From NCBI GenBank assembly GCA_039545275.1, contig BCHS01000002.1:1116001-1180000 (forward strand): a stretch of 64,000 bases of DNA, given 5' to 3'. Source of the DNA: Pseudomicrostroma phylloplanum (lineage: Eukaryota > Basidiomycota > Exobasidiomycetes > Microstromatales). The notes beneath the pieces are model-generated. The model was not told the DNA's origin. It worked only from the letters and a program-made list of their open reading frames with translations, and did not search any database. Of the stretch, positions 1 through 11,183 are shown piece by piece. Within the stretch, counting starts at the first letter, position 1; every line of letters begins with the position of its first letter. The position numbers and the translations under genes were made by a program.

Positions 1-2
1 AT

Positions 3-1901
3 ATCGCTCATCTCTGCTCTAGGACCAAGTCTCGCACATGGGGCCAGGAGGGATGGAAGAAGGTCGTCGTGTCAATCATCTGCGATGGGCGAAAGAAGAT
101 TCATCCTCGAGTCCTCGACTGTCTCGCAGCCCTGGGAGTCTACCAGGAGGGGGTGGCCAAGAATGTCGTCAATGGCAAGCGGGTCGAGGCGCACCTGTAC
201 GAGTACACCACTCAGTTGAGCATCGACAGCAACCTCCAGTTCAAGGGCGCCGAGCGAGGACTCGTACCGGTGCAGGTCCTCCTGTGTATCAAGGAGCGCA
301 ACGCCAAGAAGATCAACTCGCACAGGTGGTTCTTCAATGCATTCGGGGCAAGCTTGCAGCCCAACGTCTGTGTGCTCCTCGACGCTGGTACACGTCCAGA
401 GGCCAAGTCGATCTACTACCTGTGGAAAACATTCGATCTGCACTCGAATGTCGGTGGTGCATGTGGAGAGATTTGCGCCGACACAAAGGGCAGGTGGGGT
501 CTGGGGAAGGCGCTCCTCAACCCTCTGGTGGCAGCGCAGAACTTCGAGTACAAGATGAGCAATATATTGGACAAGCCTACGGAGTCCACCTTCGGTTACA
601 TCAGCGTTCTGCCCGGTGCCTTTTCTAGCTACCGCTACCGAGCTTTGCAGAACGACGACCTCGGCAGAGGACCTCTTGCCTCGTACTTCAAGGGCGAAGC
701 GCTGCTAGGGACCGATGCCGACGTCTTCTCGTCCAACATGTACCTCGCCGAGGACAGGATCCTCTGCTTCGAGCTCGCCGCCAAGAGGGGTGAAGCATGG
801 GTCCTCAAGTACATCAAGCAGGCTCGGGGTGTGACGGATGTCCCGGACAATCTGCCCGAATTTATCTCGCAGCGTCGTCGCTGGCTCAACGGAAGTCTCT
901 TTGCCGCCATCTACTCCCTGACGCACACTCGGCAGTTCCTCGAGAGCGGGCATGGACGATGGAGGAAGATCGTCTTGATGATCGAGGCCTTCTACTCGTT
1001 GGTCAACGTGTGCTTTGCCTGGTTCGCAGTGGCCAACTTCTACATCTTCTTCCGCATCCTGACTGCCTCTCTGGAAAGCTTCAACTCTCGCATGGAGATC
1101 CTCAACACACTGGCGCAGTACATTTACCTCGGCACGCTCACCGCCTGCTTCGTCTTCTCCCTGGGTAATCGACCACAGGGAAGTCGCTGGAAGTACATGA
1201 CGGCGGCTATCATCTTTGGAGTATTGACGTTGTACATGATGATCGCTGCCGTCGTGTGCATGGTGCACGCCTTTGCCAACATTGGCGATGCCGTCTATGC
1301 ACAGATGGTCGTGAGTCTCTTTGCCACGTACGGAGTGTACCTCATCTCCTCCATCATCGCCATGGATCCGCTGCACTTGATCACCTCCTTTGGGCAGTAT
1401 CTTCTTCTGAGCTCTTCGTTCATCAACATTCTTCAAGTCTACGCATTTGCCAACATTCACGACTTCTCCTGGGGTACAAAGGGAGACAATGTCGTCTCGA
1501 ATGACCTGGGTACAGTCACCAGCAAAGGCAACGACGTCGTCGAGGTTACTCTGCCTACCAGTCAATTGGACATCGACTCGGGCTACGACGAGGCACTGCA
1601 CAACCTTCGCACCCGCCCAATGATCATCAAGGGCGAGTCCGGCCCGGCAGAAAAGGAGCTGGCGCGAAAGGATTACTACGCCGGTGTGCGCACAAATGTG
1701 CTCCTTTCGTGGATTCTGACAAATGGCCTCCTGGCTGGGATCATCCTGGGTGGTGATAGCAGCTCGACGTTTGACGCCTCGACTGGGTCGAGTAGGACCA
1801 AGGTGTACATGGTCCTCGTGTTGATCTTCGTGGCGGCCATGGCGTGCATTAGGCTCATGGGCTCTACGGCCTACACTGTCACTCGCTTGGTCGCTGGATG
1901 A
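3..1901 (+). CDS. Chitin synthase, 3' part (5' end outside window)
   Basis: This is a membrane glycosyltransferase that polymerises N-acetylglucosamine from UDP-GlcNAc into cell-wall chitin. The frame is open from base 3, so the gene begins upstream of the window; the residues before the first possible start ([14 protein letters not shown]) already match chitin synthase. Visible hallmarks are the CDGRKK...[17 protein letters not shown] block, LLDAGTRP, the AEDRILCFE block and the catalytic QRRRWLNG motif at 870-893. These are followed by a C-terminal half with at least six hydrophobic segments, the first around [16 protein letters not shown]. This order is that of classes I-III, and [10 protein letters not shown] with [13 protein letters not shown] favours class I/II. 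No intron is needed in this part. The C-terminal tail ends in two membrane segments. The family call is secure; the class is inferred. Confidence 0.96.
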   Translation: MAHLCSRTKSRTWGQEGWKKVVVSIICDGRKKIHPRVLDCLAALGVYQEGVAKNVVNGKRVEAHLYEYTTQLSIDSNLQFKGAERGLVPVQVLLCIKERNAKKINSHRWFFNAFGASLQPNVCVLLDAGTRPEAKSIYYLWKTFDLHSNVGGACGEICADTKGRWGLGKALLNPLVAAQNFEYKMSNILDKPTESTFGYISVLPGAFSSYRYRALQNDDLGRGPLASYFKGEALLGTDADVFSSNMYLAEDRILCFELAAKRGEAWVLKYIKQARGVTDVPDNLPEFISQRRRWLNGSLFAAIYSLTHTRQFLESGHGRWRKIVLMIEAFYSLVNVCFAWFAVANFYIFFRILTASLESFNSRMEILNTLAQYIYLGTLTACFVFSLGNRPQGSRWKYMTAAIIFGVLTLYMMIAAVVCMVHAFANIGDAVYAQMVVSLFATYGVYLISSIIAMDPLHLITSFGQYLLLSSSFINILQVYAFANIHDFSWGTKGDNVVSNDLGTVTSKGNDVVEVTLPTSQLDIDSGYDEALHNLRTRPMIIKGESGPAEKELARKDYYAGVRTNVLLSWILTNGLLAGIILGGDSSSTFDASTGSSRTKVYMVLVLIFVAAMACIRLMGSTAYTVTRLVAG

Positions 1902-3377
1902 GCTGGGCGACTATCCTTCTTTCTTTCGCTTTCTTCTTTCCTCTCCATTTCTCACGTACGGACACTACTTGTTTCTTCTCTTACTATGTCTCTCTTTGTT
2001 CATATAGCGATGAGGGCTTCTCTCCTCTCGCTGACACGCTCTCTATCGCACTGTACAGCCTTCTCCGAATGATCAAACGTTTGCTTTCCACCTTCCCTTT
2101 GCCGGGCATGCAGCTTCTCGAGGTGCAGCGTCATTCCTTTTTTTTTCGGAACCAATCATCGAATGGTGCTTGGCATGGATGCAGCGTCCGACATCCGACA
2201 TCTCTATGCCTCCGTTCCTGACTGACTCTCGGAGAGATTCCCGTTCCCTTCCCTTCGGGTTTCTAGACGACCGTCTCGTCGTTCTTCTCCCCAATGACCC
2301 ACTTGTGTAGCCAGCCCTCTTTTCGCTTCTTTCCGAAAGGAAGAAAACGATGAACCCGGGCGCAAGAGCGGGCAGGCCGCTGGTGCAGGTGCAGGTGCAG
2401 GAGCAGAGGCAATGACGTTGCGCATGCAGCTCTGTGATCAGGTCCGAGGGAGTGAGGCGACGAATGATGCAGGTGCGCATGTGCGGCGCATGCGTGCGAA
2501 GAACGTCGGAAGTCGGAAAACAGGGTCATCGTAGAGTCAGTCAGTCAGTCAGTCAGTCAGTCAGTCAGTCAGTCAGTCAGTGTATGGTGCAGCGGAGCAT
2601 CAGGACAGAGACGAGAGAGGGGCAGGAAGCAGAGGGCAGGGCGATGAGCTTCCGGACCCCTAGAGTAGCGATGAGATGTCTCGTCCAACACATGCGCTGG
2701 GCTGCCGATCGAGGGAGGCGAGGAAGAAAGTGATGCGTGGCGGGCGATTAGATCCTTCCGATGCTCCGCCATGGCAGGCAAAAGAAGTTGGGCTTAGGGT
2801 ACAGCAGGGTGATGGAGTATATAACGACGGTGCTTGCTTCGTTCCGGTCAGTCTTCCCCTCTCCTCCATAGATTATACCCTTTGAAGGTGAGTAGCCGCA
2901 TTGACAAGTGAGAGAGCGGGCAGGTGGACGAGGTCGGGCTGGGCGGGCCGGAGGTGAGGAGCCGCTCTACGCCACGCCGGGACAGGGCCATGCCACGAGG
3001 CACAATCACGGGAAGCACTTCTCGGCAGGAAGTTTTGGCTCTGGCTTTGGCTCTGCCTCTGGCTCTGGCTCTAGCTAGCTCAGTTGGCTGGCTGGCCTGG
3101 GCAAACTCTCTCGGTTGTGTTCTGGGCTATCTCAGGGCCTTGAGCGCGCGCAGTGGAGTTGGCTGGGATGGAAAGTGATGGACGGATGGTGGATGCGTGC
3201 GCTGCTGCTGCCCGCCCGCCTGCCCGCCTGTGCCTGTGCCTGTGCCCGCCCACCCGCACGCCTCCATATCTACGGCACACTGAAACCCCAGCAACTTGCT
3301 CCTTCTCCTTCCTTCGTTTCCCACCCACTTCCAGTTTCATACCAGATAAACCACAGCACACCCACATATCACACATC
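1902..3377. other. Intergenic region upstream of transaldolase
   Basis: No convincing coding exon is seen on either strand. The stretch holds simple repeats: an AGTC microsatellite, CAGGTG-type repeats near 2386-2404, GGCTCT repeats near 3037-3075, and a CCTGTG/CCCGCC run near 3220-3255. A TATATAA is present at about 2819, and a consensus donor GTGAGTAG follows at 2888. A 5'-UTR intron of the transaldolase gene is therefore possible but not proven. Confidence 0.6.
2535..2581. repeat. AGTC tetranucleotide microsatellite
   Basis: This is an uninterrupted run of about 11.75 AGTC units in the intergenic region before transaldolase. It is a perfect repeat with no coding role visible and is likely length-polymorphic. 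Confidence 0.97.
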
Positions 3378-4491
3378 ATGTCTACCGTCCTCGACTCGCT
3401 CAAGCAGTACACCACCGTCGTCTCCGACTCGGGTGACTTCAACTCCATCGAGCAGGTGAGTAGCCAGTGCTCCAGCCTGCCGCCACGGCGGGAAGATGTG
3501 ATGTTCCGAATGCAACGCAGTGGCGCGTAGGCGAAGTCGTCCTGCTGCCCTCATGAGGACGTAATACTGACTCAAGCCTTTCCCTCTGTCACGCTCACAG
3601 TACAAGCCCCAGGATGCCACCACCAACCCCTCCCTGATCCTCGCCGCCGTCAAGCAGCCCGACTACGCCAAGCTCGTCGACGAGGCCGTTGCCTACGCCA
3701 AGAAGCAGGGTGGTGACAAGGAGAAGCAAGTCAATGTTGCTTGCGACCAGCTCCTGTGCCAGTTCGGCAAGGAGATCCTCAAGCTCATCCCCGGCCGTGT
3801 CTCCACCGAGGTCGACGCTCGTCTGTCCTTTGACACCGAGGCCACCAAGGCCAAGGCCCACTCGCTCATTGCCATGTACAAGGAGCTGGGCATCGAGAAG
3901 GAGCGCATCCTGATCAAGATTGCCTCGACCTTCCAGGGTATCCAGGCTGCCCGAGCCCTCGAGAAGGAGGGAATCCACTGCAACCTGACCCTCCTCTTCG
4001 GTTTCGGCCAGGCCGTCGCCTGTGCCGAGGCCGGTGTCACCTTGATCTCGCCCTTCGTTGGCCGAATCTTGGACTGGTTCAAGGCCAACAAGCCAGACCA
4101 GGACTACGCCGGTGCCAACGACCCCGGAGTCAAGTCGGTGCAGAAGATCTACAACTACTACAAGCAGCACGGCTACAAGACCATTGTCATGGGTGCCTCT
4201 TTCCGAAACACCGACGAGATCAAGGAGCTGGCCGGTTGCGACTTCCTGACCATTGCCCCCGCTCTGCTGGACAAGCTGTACAAGGAGAACGGAGACATTC
4301 CCCGCAAGCTGGACCCTTCGACTGCTGCCTCTTCCGAGCCCCAGGAGAAGGTCTCGTTTGTTGACAACGAGGCCGAGTTCCAGTGGACTCTGCTGCAGGA
4401 GAAGATGGCCTGGGACAAGCTCCACGAGGGAATCGTCAAGTTCGCTCAGGACGCCGACACCCTCAAGGAGATCATCGCTGGCAAGTTCTAA
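3378..4491 (+). CDS. TAL1: Transaldolase
   Basis: This enzyme of the non-oxidative pentose phosphate pathway transfers a dihydroxyacetone unit between sedoheptulose-7-phosphate and glyceraldehyde-3-phosphate in the cytosol. There are two exons (3378-3455, 3601-4491) with a 145-bp GTGAGT intron in phase 0. The protein is 322 aa, normal for the family. It starts [21 protein letters not shown], has TTNPSLIL near residue 34, and carries the Schiff-base lysine in RILIKIAST at residue 132, then [29 protein letters not shown] and MGASFRN. Codon use is strongly biased (almost all C/G-ending), as expected of a highly expressed gene. A long antisense reading frame across it is a shadow of that bias. 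Confidence 0.98.
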
Positions 4492-5001
4492 ACCAGCCAC
4501 GATACTCCTGTTCCCCCCTCCCCTCCCGCGTTGCTAGTCTCCCCATAGTCTTCTCTTCTTTTCCCCATTTCCACCTGTTTCGAAAACACGCACGAGTGAT
4601 GAGAGTCATAGAAGGAAAAATAAGGGCACGTAAGGATTTCTAGTTTCCGCGATTGTAAGAATATATAACATTGCCCAGATCAGATCAGAAACAGAGTGAC
4701 TGACGAGAAGAGGAGTAGAGTAGCGATGGCTGCCTCTGTGTGTGCGGCCCTCCACCTCAGGCGTGTCTGCCGGCGGGCGCCTTGCCTTGGCCCGAGCGTC
4801 ACCGCCTTTGACTTCCCAATCCTTCCCCGGCTACTCTCTCTACTCACCCGCACCTGACCTTCGTCCATCCCTCGGTCATACCAATCAGCAGTCCCACCAC
4901 TCTCCTGTCCCCTGGTAGCTCTACCAGTCACATCTATCTTCTTCCCCTTCTTGCTTTGCTGACACGAGCTTCGACTCGGTGCGAAAGAGGCAGCCAGCGA
5001 G
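4492..5001. other. Intergenic region between transaldolase and the Rrt8-like gene
   Basis: The first part is the AT-rich 3' flank of transaldolase, with ATATATAA near 4661. The second part is pyrimidine-rich and probably belongs to the promoter of the next gene. No coding exon is supported. Confidence 0.55.
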
Positions 5002-6610
5002 ATGCCACAAGAGACCATCGACTTCCCCGCGGCGTACGTGGTGATTGGGGCCTACAGGCTCGCGCACGACCCAGCGCTTTGGAAGCCTATGTGGCAGGAG
5101 TGAGTGGACTGACTGGGCGTCTTGGAGTTGGCTCGAGAGAGGAGAGGGGATCGCAGAGGGGAAGGGAAGAGGAGAGGAGAGGACGATGGCTGACGAGGTG
5201 TGCTGTGCTGTGCGGCTATTCACTCTTACAGTATTAGCGGAGCGGCCAAGAAGGCCGGGCTGATCGCGCTTATTTGGGTGAGTAGCAAGAAGTACGCCGA
5301 CAGGCTGGCCGTAGGAGGGGTGCAAGAAATCCCTAGCAGTATGCGGGAGGTGCTGACTAGCCTTGAACGTTTGACAAACAGGGAATTCTCAGTTGGCCGC
5401 TTCAGCGCGTCTTTGTGCGGACCTTCATGGGCGGTAGCTCCAGAGTGCTCGGGATGAGCAGGTGAGTCGATTTGTAGCAGCAGAGAAGGAGGAGATTCTT
5501 CTAAACCAGAACCTCGAGCTGAGGTTGCTCTCCCTCTCCACTTTCCCTCTGACAGCGCCTACCACTCCCTGTCAGAGAAGGCCGACCGTCTAGACGACTC
5601 GCTGCCCTTCATCATCCCCGTCCCCTCGCTGCAAGGCTTCGCAACCTTCATGTTCGTCCTCTCCCAATGCTCCACCATCCTTGAGCTCTGGTTGAGGAGA
5701 AGGCTCAAGGCAGCCCGAGCCAAGGCGTACGGTGAGACGGTGAGGAGTCGTGGCAAAGCCGCCGACTGGTGGACGGACTACTACGAGGAGTGGGAGGAGC
5801 CGCCAACGCAAAAGGCCATCAAGGGTGCGCAGAAGCAGTCCTTCTACACCAAGCTAGCCACGCCCCTGCTGCGCTTCTTTGTCTTCAAGGTGCTCCTACT
5901 GCCGCTGGACTGGGTGCCTTTCCTATCCCTCTTTCTCTCTGCATGGCTACGCTCCCTCACGCTGGGACGGCAGTTGCACGAGCCCTTTTTCCAGGCAAAG
6001 AGGATGACACCCATGCAGGTGGAAATCTGGGTGACGGAACGCTCCTTTGCCTACCGACAGTTCGGGTTCGCAGCAGCCCTCTTCGAGCACATTCCCATCC
6101 TCGGACTCGTCCTCTCCATCTCCAATCGTGTAGGAGCAGCGTGAGTAGCCCTTCTGCACAACTTTCGAGCGTCGCCCAAATTGACATTCCCTGACTTTTC
6201 CTGTCCTACACCCCCTCTCAAAGGATGTACAGCCACGACCTCGAGAAGCGCCAACAGCTGCACCGCACCGGCCAGCTCGCCAAGTTGAGCCGCGACGAGA
6301 CGTACTCGCTGCGCGATCCGCGCAAGCCGAGCAGTCCCAGGAGTAGTCAGAGTGGGAAGTTGCCCGTGGCGCCCCAGGCAGAGCAAGGTGAGTGGGCCTA
6401 AGGTGGCGTAGCGCATGGGGGAGTAGAGCAGGAGCGGGTAAGTGGGTGAGCTGACCATGCCGCTTGGCACCCTGATTTTGCCCTCGCCCACTGCCAGAGT
6501 TCAACATGCCGGGAGCGACCTTTGCCAGTAGCACGGGCGCTTCGTCGTCTACTGCTGCGACTGCGGCTTTGGGTGGGACTGATTCATTGGGGCTACGGGA
6601 TCGCCGCTAG
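5002..6610 (+). CDS. Rrt8/EI24-like integral membrane protein
   Basis: The product belongs to the fungal family of yeast Rrt8 and Lds1/Lds2 (EI24 domain), multi-span proteins linked to lipid droplets and spore-wall assembly in yeast. The molecular activity is not established. Six exons join in phase: 5002-5099, 5232-5277, 5382-5461, 5556-6140, 6224-6387, 6498-6610, giving 361 aa. Visible features are an early hydrophobic helix (KAGLIALIWGILSWPL), VPSLQGFATFMFVLSQ, a double hydrophobic segment around VLLLPLDWVPFLSLFLSAW, and the family signature FGFAAALFEHIPILGLVLSISNRVGAAMYSHDLEKR crossing the fourth intron. The tail is Ser/Thr/Ala-rich. Phase agreement across all five introns supports the model; the start ATG is the first in frame. 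Family assignment rests mainly on the C-terminal signature. Confidence 0.78.
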
Positions 6611-7065
6611 ACCGGCCGTCTTCCTCTCGAAGTCATTGCGAGCGCAGTGCGATGTTCGGTATAAGAGATAGAATGCATTGGCGGCTTGTACAGCGCAGCT
6701 ATCTCTGTATCTGATCGAGTAGTCTTCTATGTACATGGCTCTGCAAAGCACCACCCACCGCAACAAAGCCAGTGTCCCTCTCATGGTGGTGGTGGTGGTG
6801 GAACAAAGAGGTGCTCCGCTACCCTTTCCCTTTCCCTCCACCTCCTCTTCTCTCCTTTCTCACTTTCAAACGTGGGCGGACCGCGTGACGACCCTTGGCA
6901 GAGTAGACACTGGCATGCGGGATGGAGGCGCTGGGGATTAGGACGAGGGACGGGGCGGGGTCCACCAGGGGATAGGGAGGGCAAGATGCCCAAGTGCGAG
7001 GCGAGGCAGGGAGAACAGAAGCGCCATTCGGCCATGCTTTCCCATGAGGGCGGGACCCATCGCTG
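6611..7065. other. Convergent intergenic region
   Basis: This lies between the ends of two converging genes. It contains a GGT trinucleotide run at about 6783-6801 and CCCTTT repeats near 6825-6850. Nothing else is recognised. Confidence 0.55.
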
Positions 7066-9285
7066 CTACTGCGACTGCGACTGGTGAGCGTCTCCTTTTG
7101 TCTTGTCTTGCCTTGCTTGAGCTGCAAGGGGCGGCGCTAGCCATGGACCCACGCCGCCTACGCGACAGCACATTGCATTCCAGGGTGCTTGTCCCCACAC
7201 TGTCGTGTCCGGGTGCATCTCCGTCTCGCGATAAGGTGCTCCCCGCTCCGGTACTCGCCAACTCTCTTCCAAAGGTGGCGTAGCGCAATACCTTCGGGAT
7301 CGGGACGAAGGGTCGATGGATGGTGAGGAGTGGGACGTGCTAGTGGAACGACTGGTTTGCAGAGCTGTAGAGCCGCCAAAGAGGCTGTCGTCGTCGTCCT
7401 TGTCAACGACGACGCTACGACAGGAGACGCACGTGTAGGTTTGGGAGACAAGGTGCACCAAATGAGGAGGGAGTTGCGACGAGTGCCAATTGAAATCCAC
7501 GGTCGGCTCTGGGATGTCGTACTCGTCAGAGGGTTCCGCGTCTTCCTCCTCCTCCTGGTCTTGGTCCTCAAGAGCCCCGTCTGCACTCCCTTTGTCTAAG
7601 TCTGGATAGTCGTCCACTCTGGGTGGACCTTGTACCAGCGGGAATATGGATTGTTGCCATAGCTGCTTCTTCCTGAGTATCGAAGCGCAGAGTGCGCTCA
7701 ATCTGAGAAGTCTATCTGGTGCCCTGAAAGGGGACTCTTCGTCGCTGGAACCTGCATACGGTATCATGGTCTCTTTCAGCTTCTTGGTAATCGCATGTAT
7801 GTTGGTCGTAAGGCAGCTGCCTGCATCACCATTGCCCATCCTGCTGTACCTCCAGTGGTAATCTCTCCCAGGGTAGCCTCTGTTGGGATCCCCAGATTGC
7901 GCAGGCGACGGCCAGAATTTTAGAAGAGTACCGTCGGAGAGCGACGATTGGAGCGATCGTCTGTCCCGGATCGCTGTCGGTGGTATCGAGAAGAGAGCAA
8001 TGTCCCCATCCTTGTAACAGCTGCACACCTTCAGGTCGCCATAAGTCATCTCGATGAACACAATCTCTGCAATCATTGACAGGTGGGGCAAGAGGTAGAC
8101 CAGCACTGAGAAGAGGCAGTCATGACGGTATCTTCATTAGCTTTCGACATTCAATGGTCCGCGAACCCGTTTGACTCACCTTGACGTATCTCCTCATTCT
8201 CCCCAAAGAAGGCCATTCGACGCGAGCGCACTGCCGAGGATTTGTCATCGCTTGGGTTGCCGGGAGTTAAGAGGCCGTACATTTGCATACACGATAGGAG
8301 CTGCCCTGGGTGCAGGCCTGGTTCGAGCCGAATCACAGCTTCGTCGCCTCGACTCAGTGCACACGAGATCTCGACGCTCGTCACGAGGGCAGGAGGCAGT
8401 CCCTCGGCGAGAGCATCGATGGCTTCTTCTTCTGCCAGAAAGGTCTTGCCGGGAATCGTACTACTGTCACTGACCTCACCTTGCCACTCTTCGCAATGTA
8501 CACAGGTTGTCCTGTCACCGCGACGCTGCAAGAGTAAAGCTAGAGTTGAGGCAGATTGCTGAACCTCTAGCTTGTTCGAGGCTATACTCTCGGGAGCTTG
8601 CGTCTCGCCAGCGGTTTCAGAAGGCAAATTGTCCTTTTGTCTGCGATATACCTGCCTGCAGATGTTGAGAGCTTTGGCTTGTCTTGCAGTGAGGCTCTTA
8701 CGGTGGACGAGAGCAACGCGGGGAGCTTCGCCTCCGAAGATCTTTTCTAGACGAGTGTGCAGCCGATCTGAGGGATGGAGCAGAATCCGTATCTGAGGTC
8801 AGTGACCATTACTGCAGCGACAGACTCCGTCGACTGATCTGCAACTCACTCAGACTAAGTTCACGCTGCTCCCACTTGGGTCTTTTGTCAGAACGCTTCT
8901 TCTGTCTCTGAGGCGCCGGTACGTTGCTAGCCAGGTCAGGCACCCGTTCCAAGTCGGTCAGAGCCTGCTGCAGCAGGACCCAGTATTCCCTGCTAGAATC
9001 CAGGCAGTCCAAGATGGCGTGCGCCGAGAGTACAGGGACGTCATCACTGGAAGCGTTGGTCTTGATGTGCTCGAGCAGCGGGAGAGGGTTGAAGATGTCG
9101 AGAAAGGGCTGACACCACTTGGGCCCACAGATCTTGCGAAGTCGTCGAAGTCGTCGTTGAGTGGATTCGCCGTGGCAGCAACAATCGCAATCCGTCCCCG
9201 CAGAAGCCAGGGAAGCCGAAGAGGAAGATGATGAAGAGGACAAGGAGCCCGAAGAGGAGCGTAGCGGGTTGGATGTGGATACCAT
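7066..9285 (-). CDS. Unknown protein with several CxxC pairs
   Basis: I do not recognise this protein. Three exons join in phase on the minus strand (9285-8850, 8767-8180, 8105-7066), giving about 687 aa. The N-terminus has a long serine run followed by a Cys cluster (CDCCCHGES). The middle has HTRLEKIFGGEAPRVALVH, TARQAKALNICRQVYRRQ and a CVHCEEW pair, then GLLTPGN. The last exon has a hydrophobic start (VLVYLLPHLSMIAEIVFIEM), an acidic DQDQEEEEDAEPSDEYD stretch, LPPHLVHLVSQTYTCVSCRSVV and a low-complexity tail. CVHC and CVSC could be halves of a metal-binding site, but no family can be named. The first intron acceptor (8768) was chosen because it keeps phase. The extreme C-terminus after about residue 640 looks non-conserved, and the true stop could be reached earlier by an unseen intron. 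Confidence 0.6.
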
Positions 9286-9510
9286 GTGCTATCGTAGAAG
9301 AGGATCGACACCACGAATTTCTGACGCACAGGTCAAGATTCAAGCTCTCGCATGGGCCACCCTCGTCAAGCGCTGCCTCTGTCGCGGAGGCGCCTACGGG
9401 GACGAGAAGCAGGTACGTAAGAGCACGAGAGAGTGAACAGACGAAGAGAAAGCAGAGGATACAACAAGATTTCTTCAGATTGCTACTGTATTCCTGCACA
9501 TAGACACACT

Positions 9511-10546
9511 CTACGAGCAGAACATGCTACCACTGTTAATCGCAATGACCTGTCCCGTCATCAAATTGCTCATACCAGGGTCAGCCAGGTACACATAGGT
9601 AGGTCCCAGCTCTGCCGGCTGTCCAGGCCTGTTGTGGAGCAGGCTGGGGTCTCCAACGGCCCATCCGTCCATGGACTCTCCTGGGCGCGAGGCGGGCTGC
9701 AGAGGTGTCACAACGGGTCCAGGGGCAACGGCGTTGACTCGGATTCCCTTGGTCTTGAGCTGCAGTGCGAGGGAGCGGGTCATGGTGTCGATGGCACCCT
9801 TTGTTGCCGAGTAGTCGACCATTCCCTGCGATCCCTTGCGGGCAGTCACCGAAGAGGAGTTGATGATGGTGCTACCGCGCCTGAGGTGGGGCAGAGCATA
9901 CTTGCACATGGCGAACATGCCAAGCAGGTTGGAGCGCACCACCGATTCGGCATTCTTCAGGTCCACCTGGGACCAGTCTTCGCACATGATTTGCTTTGAG
10001 GCGTTGTTGACCAGGATGTCCAGCTTGCCCCACTTGGCCAGGTGCTGGTCGATGACGCTCTTGCATTGCTGCTCGTCCATCAAGTCTGCCTTGATCAGGT
10101 GCAGCTCCTTGGAGCCAGTAGGGTTCTCCTTTGCCATCTTCACAATGTCATCTGCGTCCTGCTGCTCAGCTGGCAGGTACACCACCGACACGCTGGCTCC
10201 TTCCCTGGCAAACATCAGCGCGACGGATCGGCCGATACCAGAGTCACCTCCAGTGACAATGGCAGTCTTTCCCTTCAGCTTACCCTGGCCCATGTACTCC
10301 TCCAGGTATGGGTTTCCATCGTCGTCCCACTTCTCCACGCGAGTGTGGATGGCAAGGGGCGACATCTTGGCGTCTGTGATGGGGCAGCAAGACATGATGG
10401 ACCTCGTGACAGGTCAGCATTCTGCTCATGTGGGCCAGTGCCAACCTTCACAACTTGTACTCACCGAGGCCAGGGAGGTTCTGCTCTTGCTCATCGGGAG
10501 AGTGGTTGGGGTAGGCCGTGATAGTGTCGGGCTCGTTAGAAGGCAT
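9511..10546 (-). CDS. Short-chain dehydrogenase/reductase, general-stress type
   Basis: This is an NAD(P)-dependent SDR of the subgroup that includes bacterial general stress protein 39/YhdF-like enzymes; the substrate is not predictable. Two exons (10546-10465, 10373-9511) give 314 aa. Exon 1 encodes MPSNEPDTITAYPNHSPDEQ and ends NLPGL. Splicing to the acceptor at 10374 gives NLPGLDAKMSPLA, matching the PGLE-KM-P pattern common in this subgroup. The ATG at 10395 therefore falls inside the intron and is not the start. The cofactor loop TGGDSGIG lies at residues 68-75, with NNAS, the SSV...YSATK catalytic Ser-Tyr-Lys set, and a C-terminal TGQVIAINSG strand. The extended N-terminus before the Rossmann fold is typical. 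The neighbouring Jen1-like gene is on the same strand, but no functional link is shown. Confidence 0.93.
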
Positions 10547-11183
10547 CTTGTCGTTAGTTGGGGGTAGTGAAACGTAAGTCAGAAGAAGAAGGAAAGTATG
10601 ATCAGAAGGAAAGCTATGATTCCATACATAAGCCGAGAGGACCTTATAGAATAACTGTTGCTACTCCATCGGCGAGATCGCAGCCTTGGCCGCGCACCCC
10701 CCCTGACAGACGCGGCTGGCCCGTTAGCTTTTGTCTCGACCCTTGCTCCCCTCGCATAGACCTCCAGAAGGACCTCCTGACCGCTACACTACGTCAGTGG
10801 CAGAAGAGCCAAGGGATATGGGGCGACAGCAGAAGGCCTCTGACGCCAAATGCTTCCCGTGGCGGAGAAGAACCTGGGGGGAATCTGCTCAAAGACGTCA
10901 CGCCGCGCCCGTGCAGGAGCTGGACCCTTGTGGAGGACAAGCCGAGGTGCCGCCACGCGAGGGATTGCCCTGGGACTTGTAGAGGGGGAAGCGCGCACAA
11001 CGACAGACAGACACACGATGATGGGAAAGATCACGCGGTGCATGGGGAGTGTGGCTGGCAGAAGAATGCTATTTGTGGGCAATTACAATGACAAAAGGCA
11101 GGCGTCGAACGATCAAGTACAATGTTTCAGTTCGTGCAACGAGAGATATCTGCACCCGAGCACATCACATACGACGACCCATC
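10547..11183. other. Intergenic region between the SDR and Jen1-like genes
   Basis: The 5' flank of the SDR gene and the 3' flank of the transporter meet here. It is GC-rich, without a recognisable exon, tRNA or repeat of note. Confidence 0.5.

Noticed and set aside
705..1601. 298-codon minus-strand frame across chitin synthase
   Set aside because: Antisense shadow without family features; the plus strand has the catalytic motifs.
3595..4500. 301-codon minus-strand frame across transaldolase
   Set aside because: Antisense shadow; Leu/Gly/Val/Asp repeats reflect the biased codons of the real gene.
8640..8770. Suspected frameshift in the unknown CxxC protein
   Set aside because: On re-reading the bases, the frame is continuous through RKSLTARQAKALNICRQ; no shift is needed.
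10374..10395. ATG at 10395 as start of the stress-type SDR
   Set aside because: It lies inside the intron once exon 1 (ATG 10546) is joined in phase; the joined sequence NLPGLDAKMSP fits the subgroup better.
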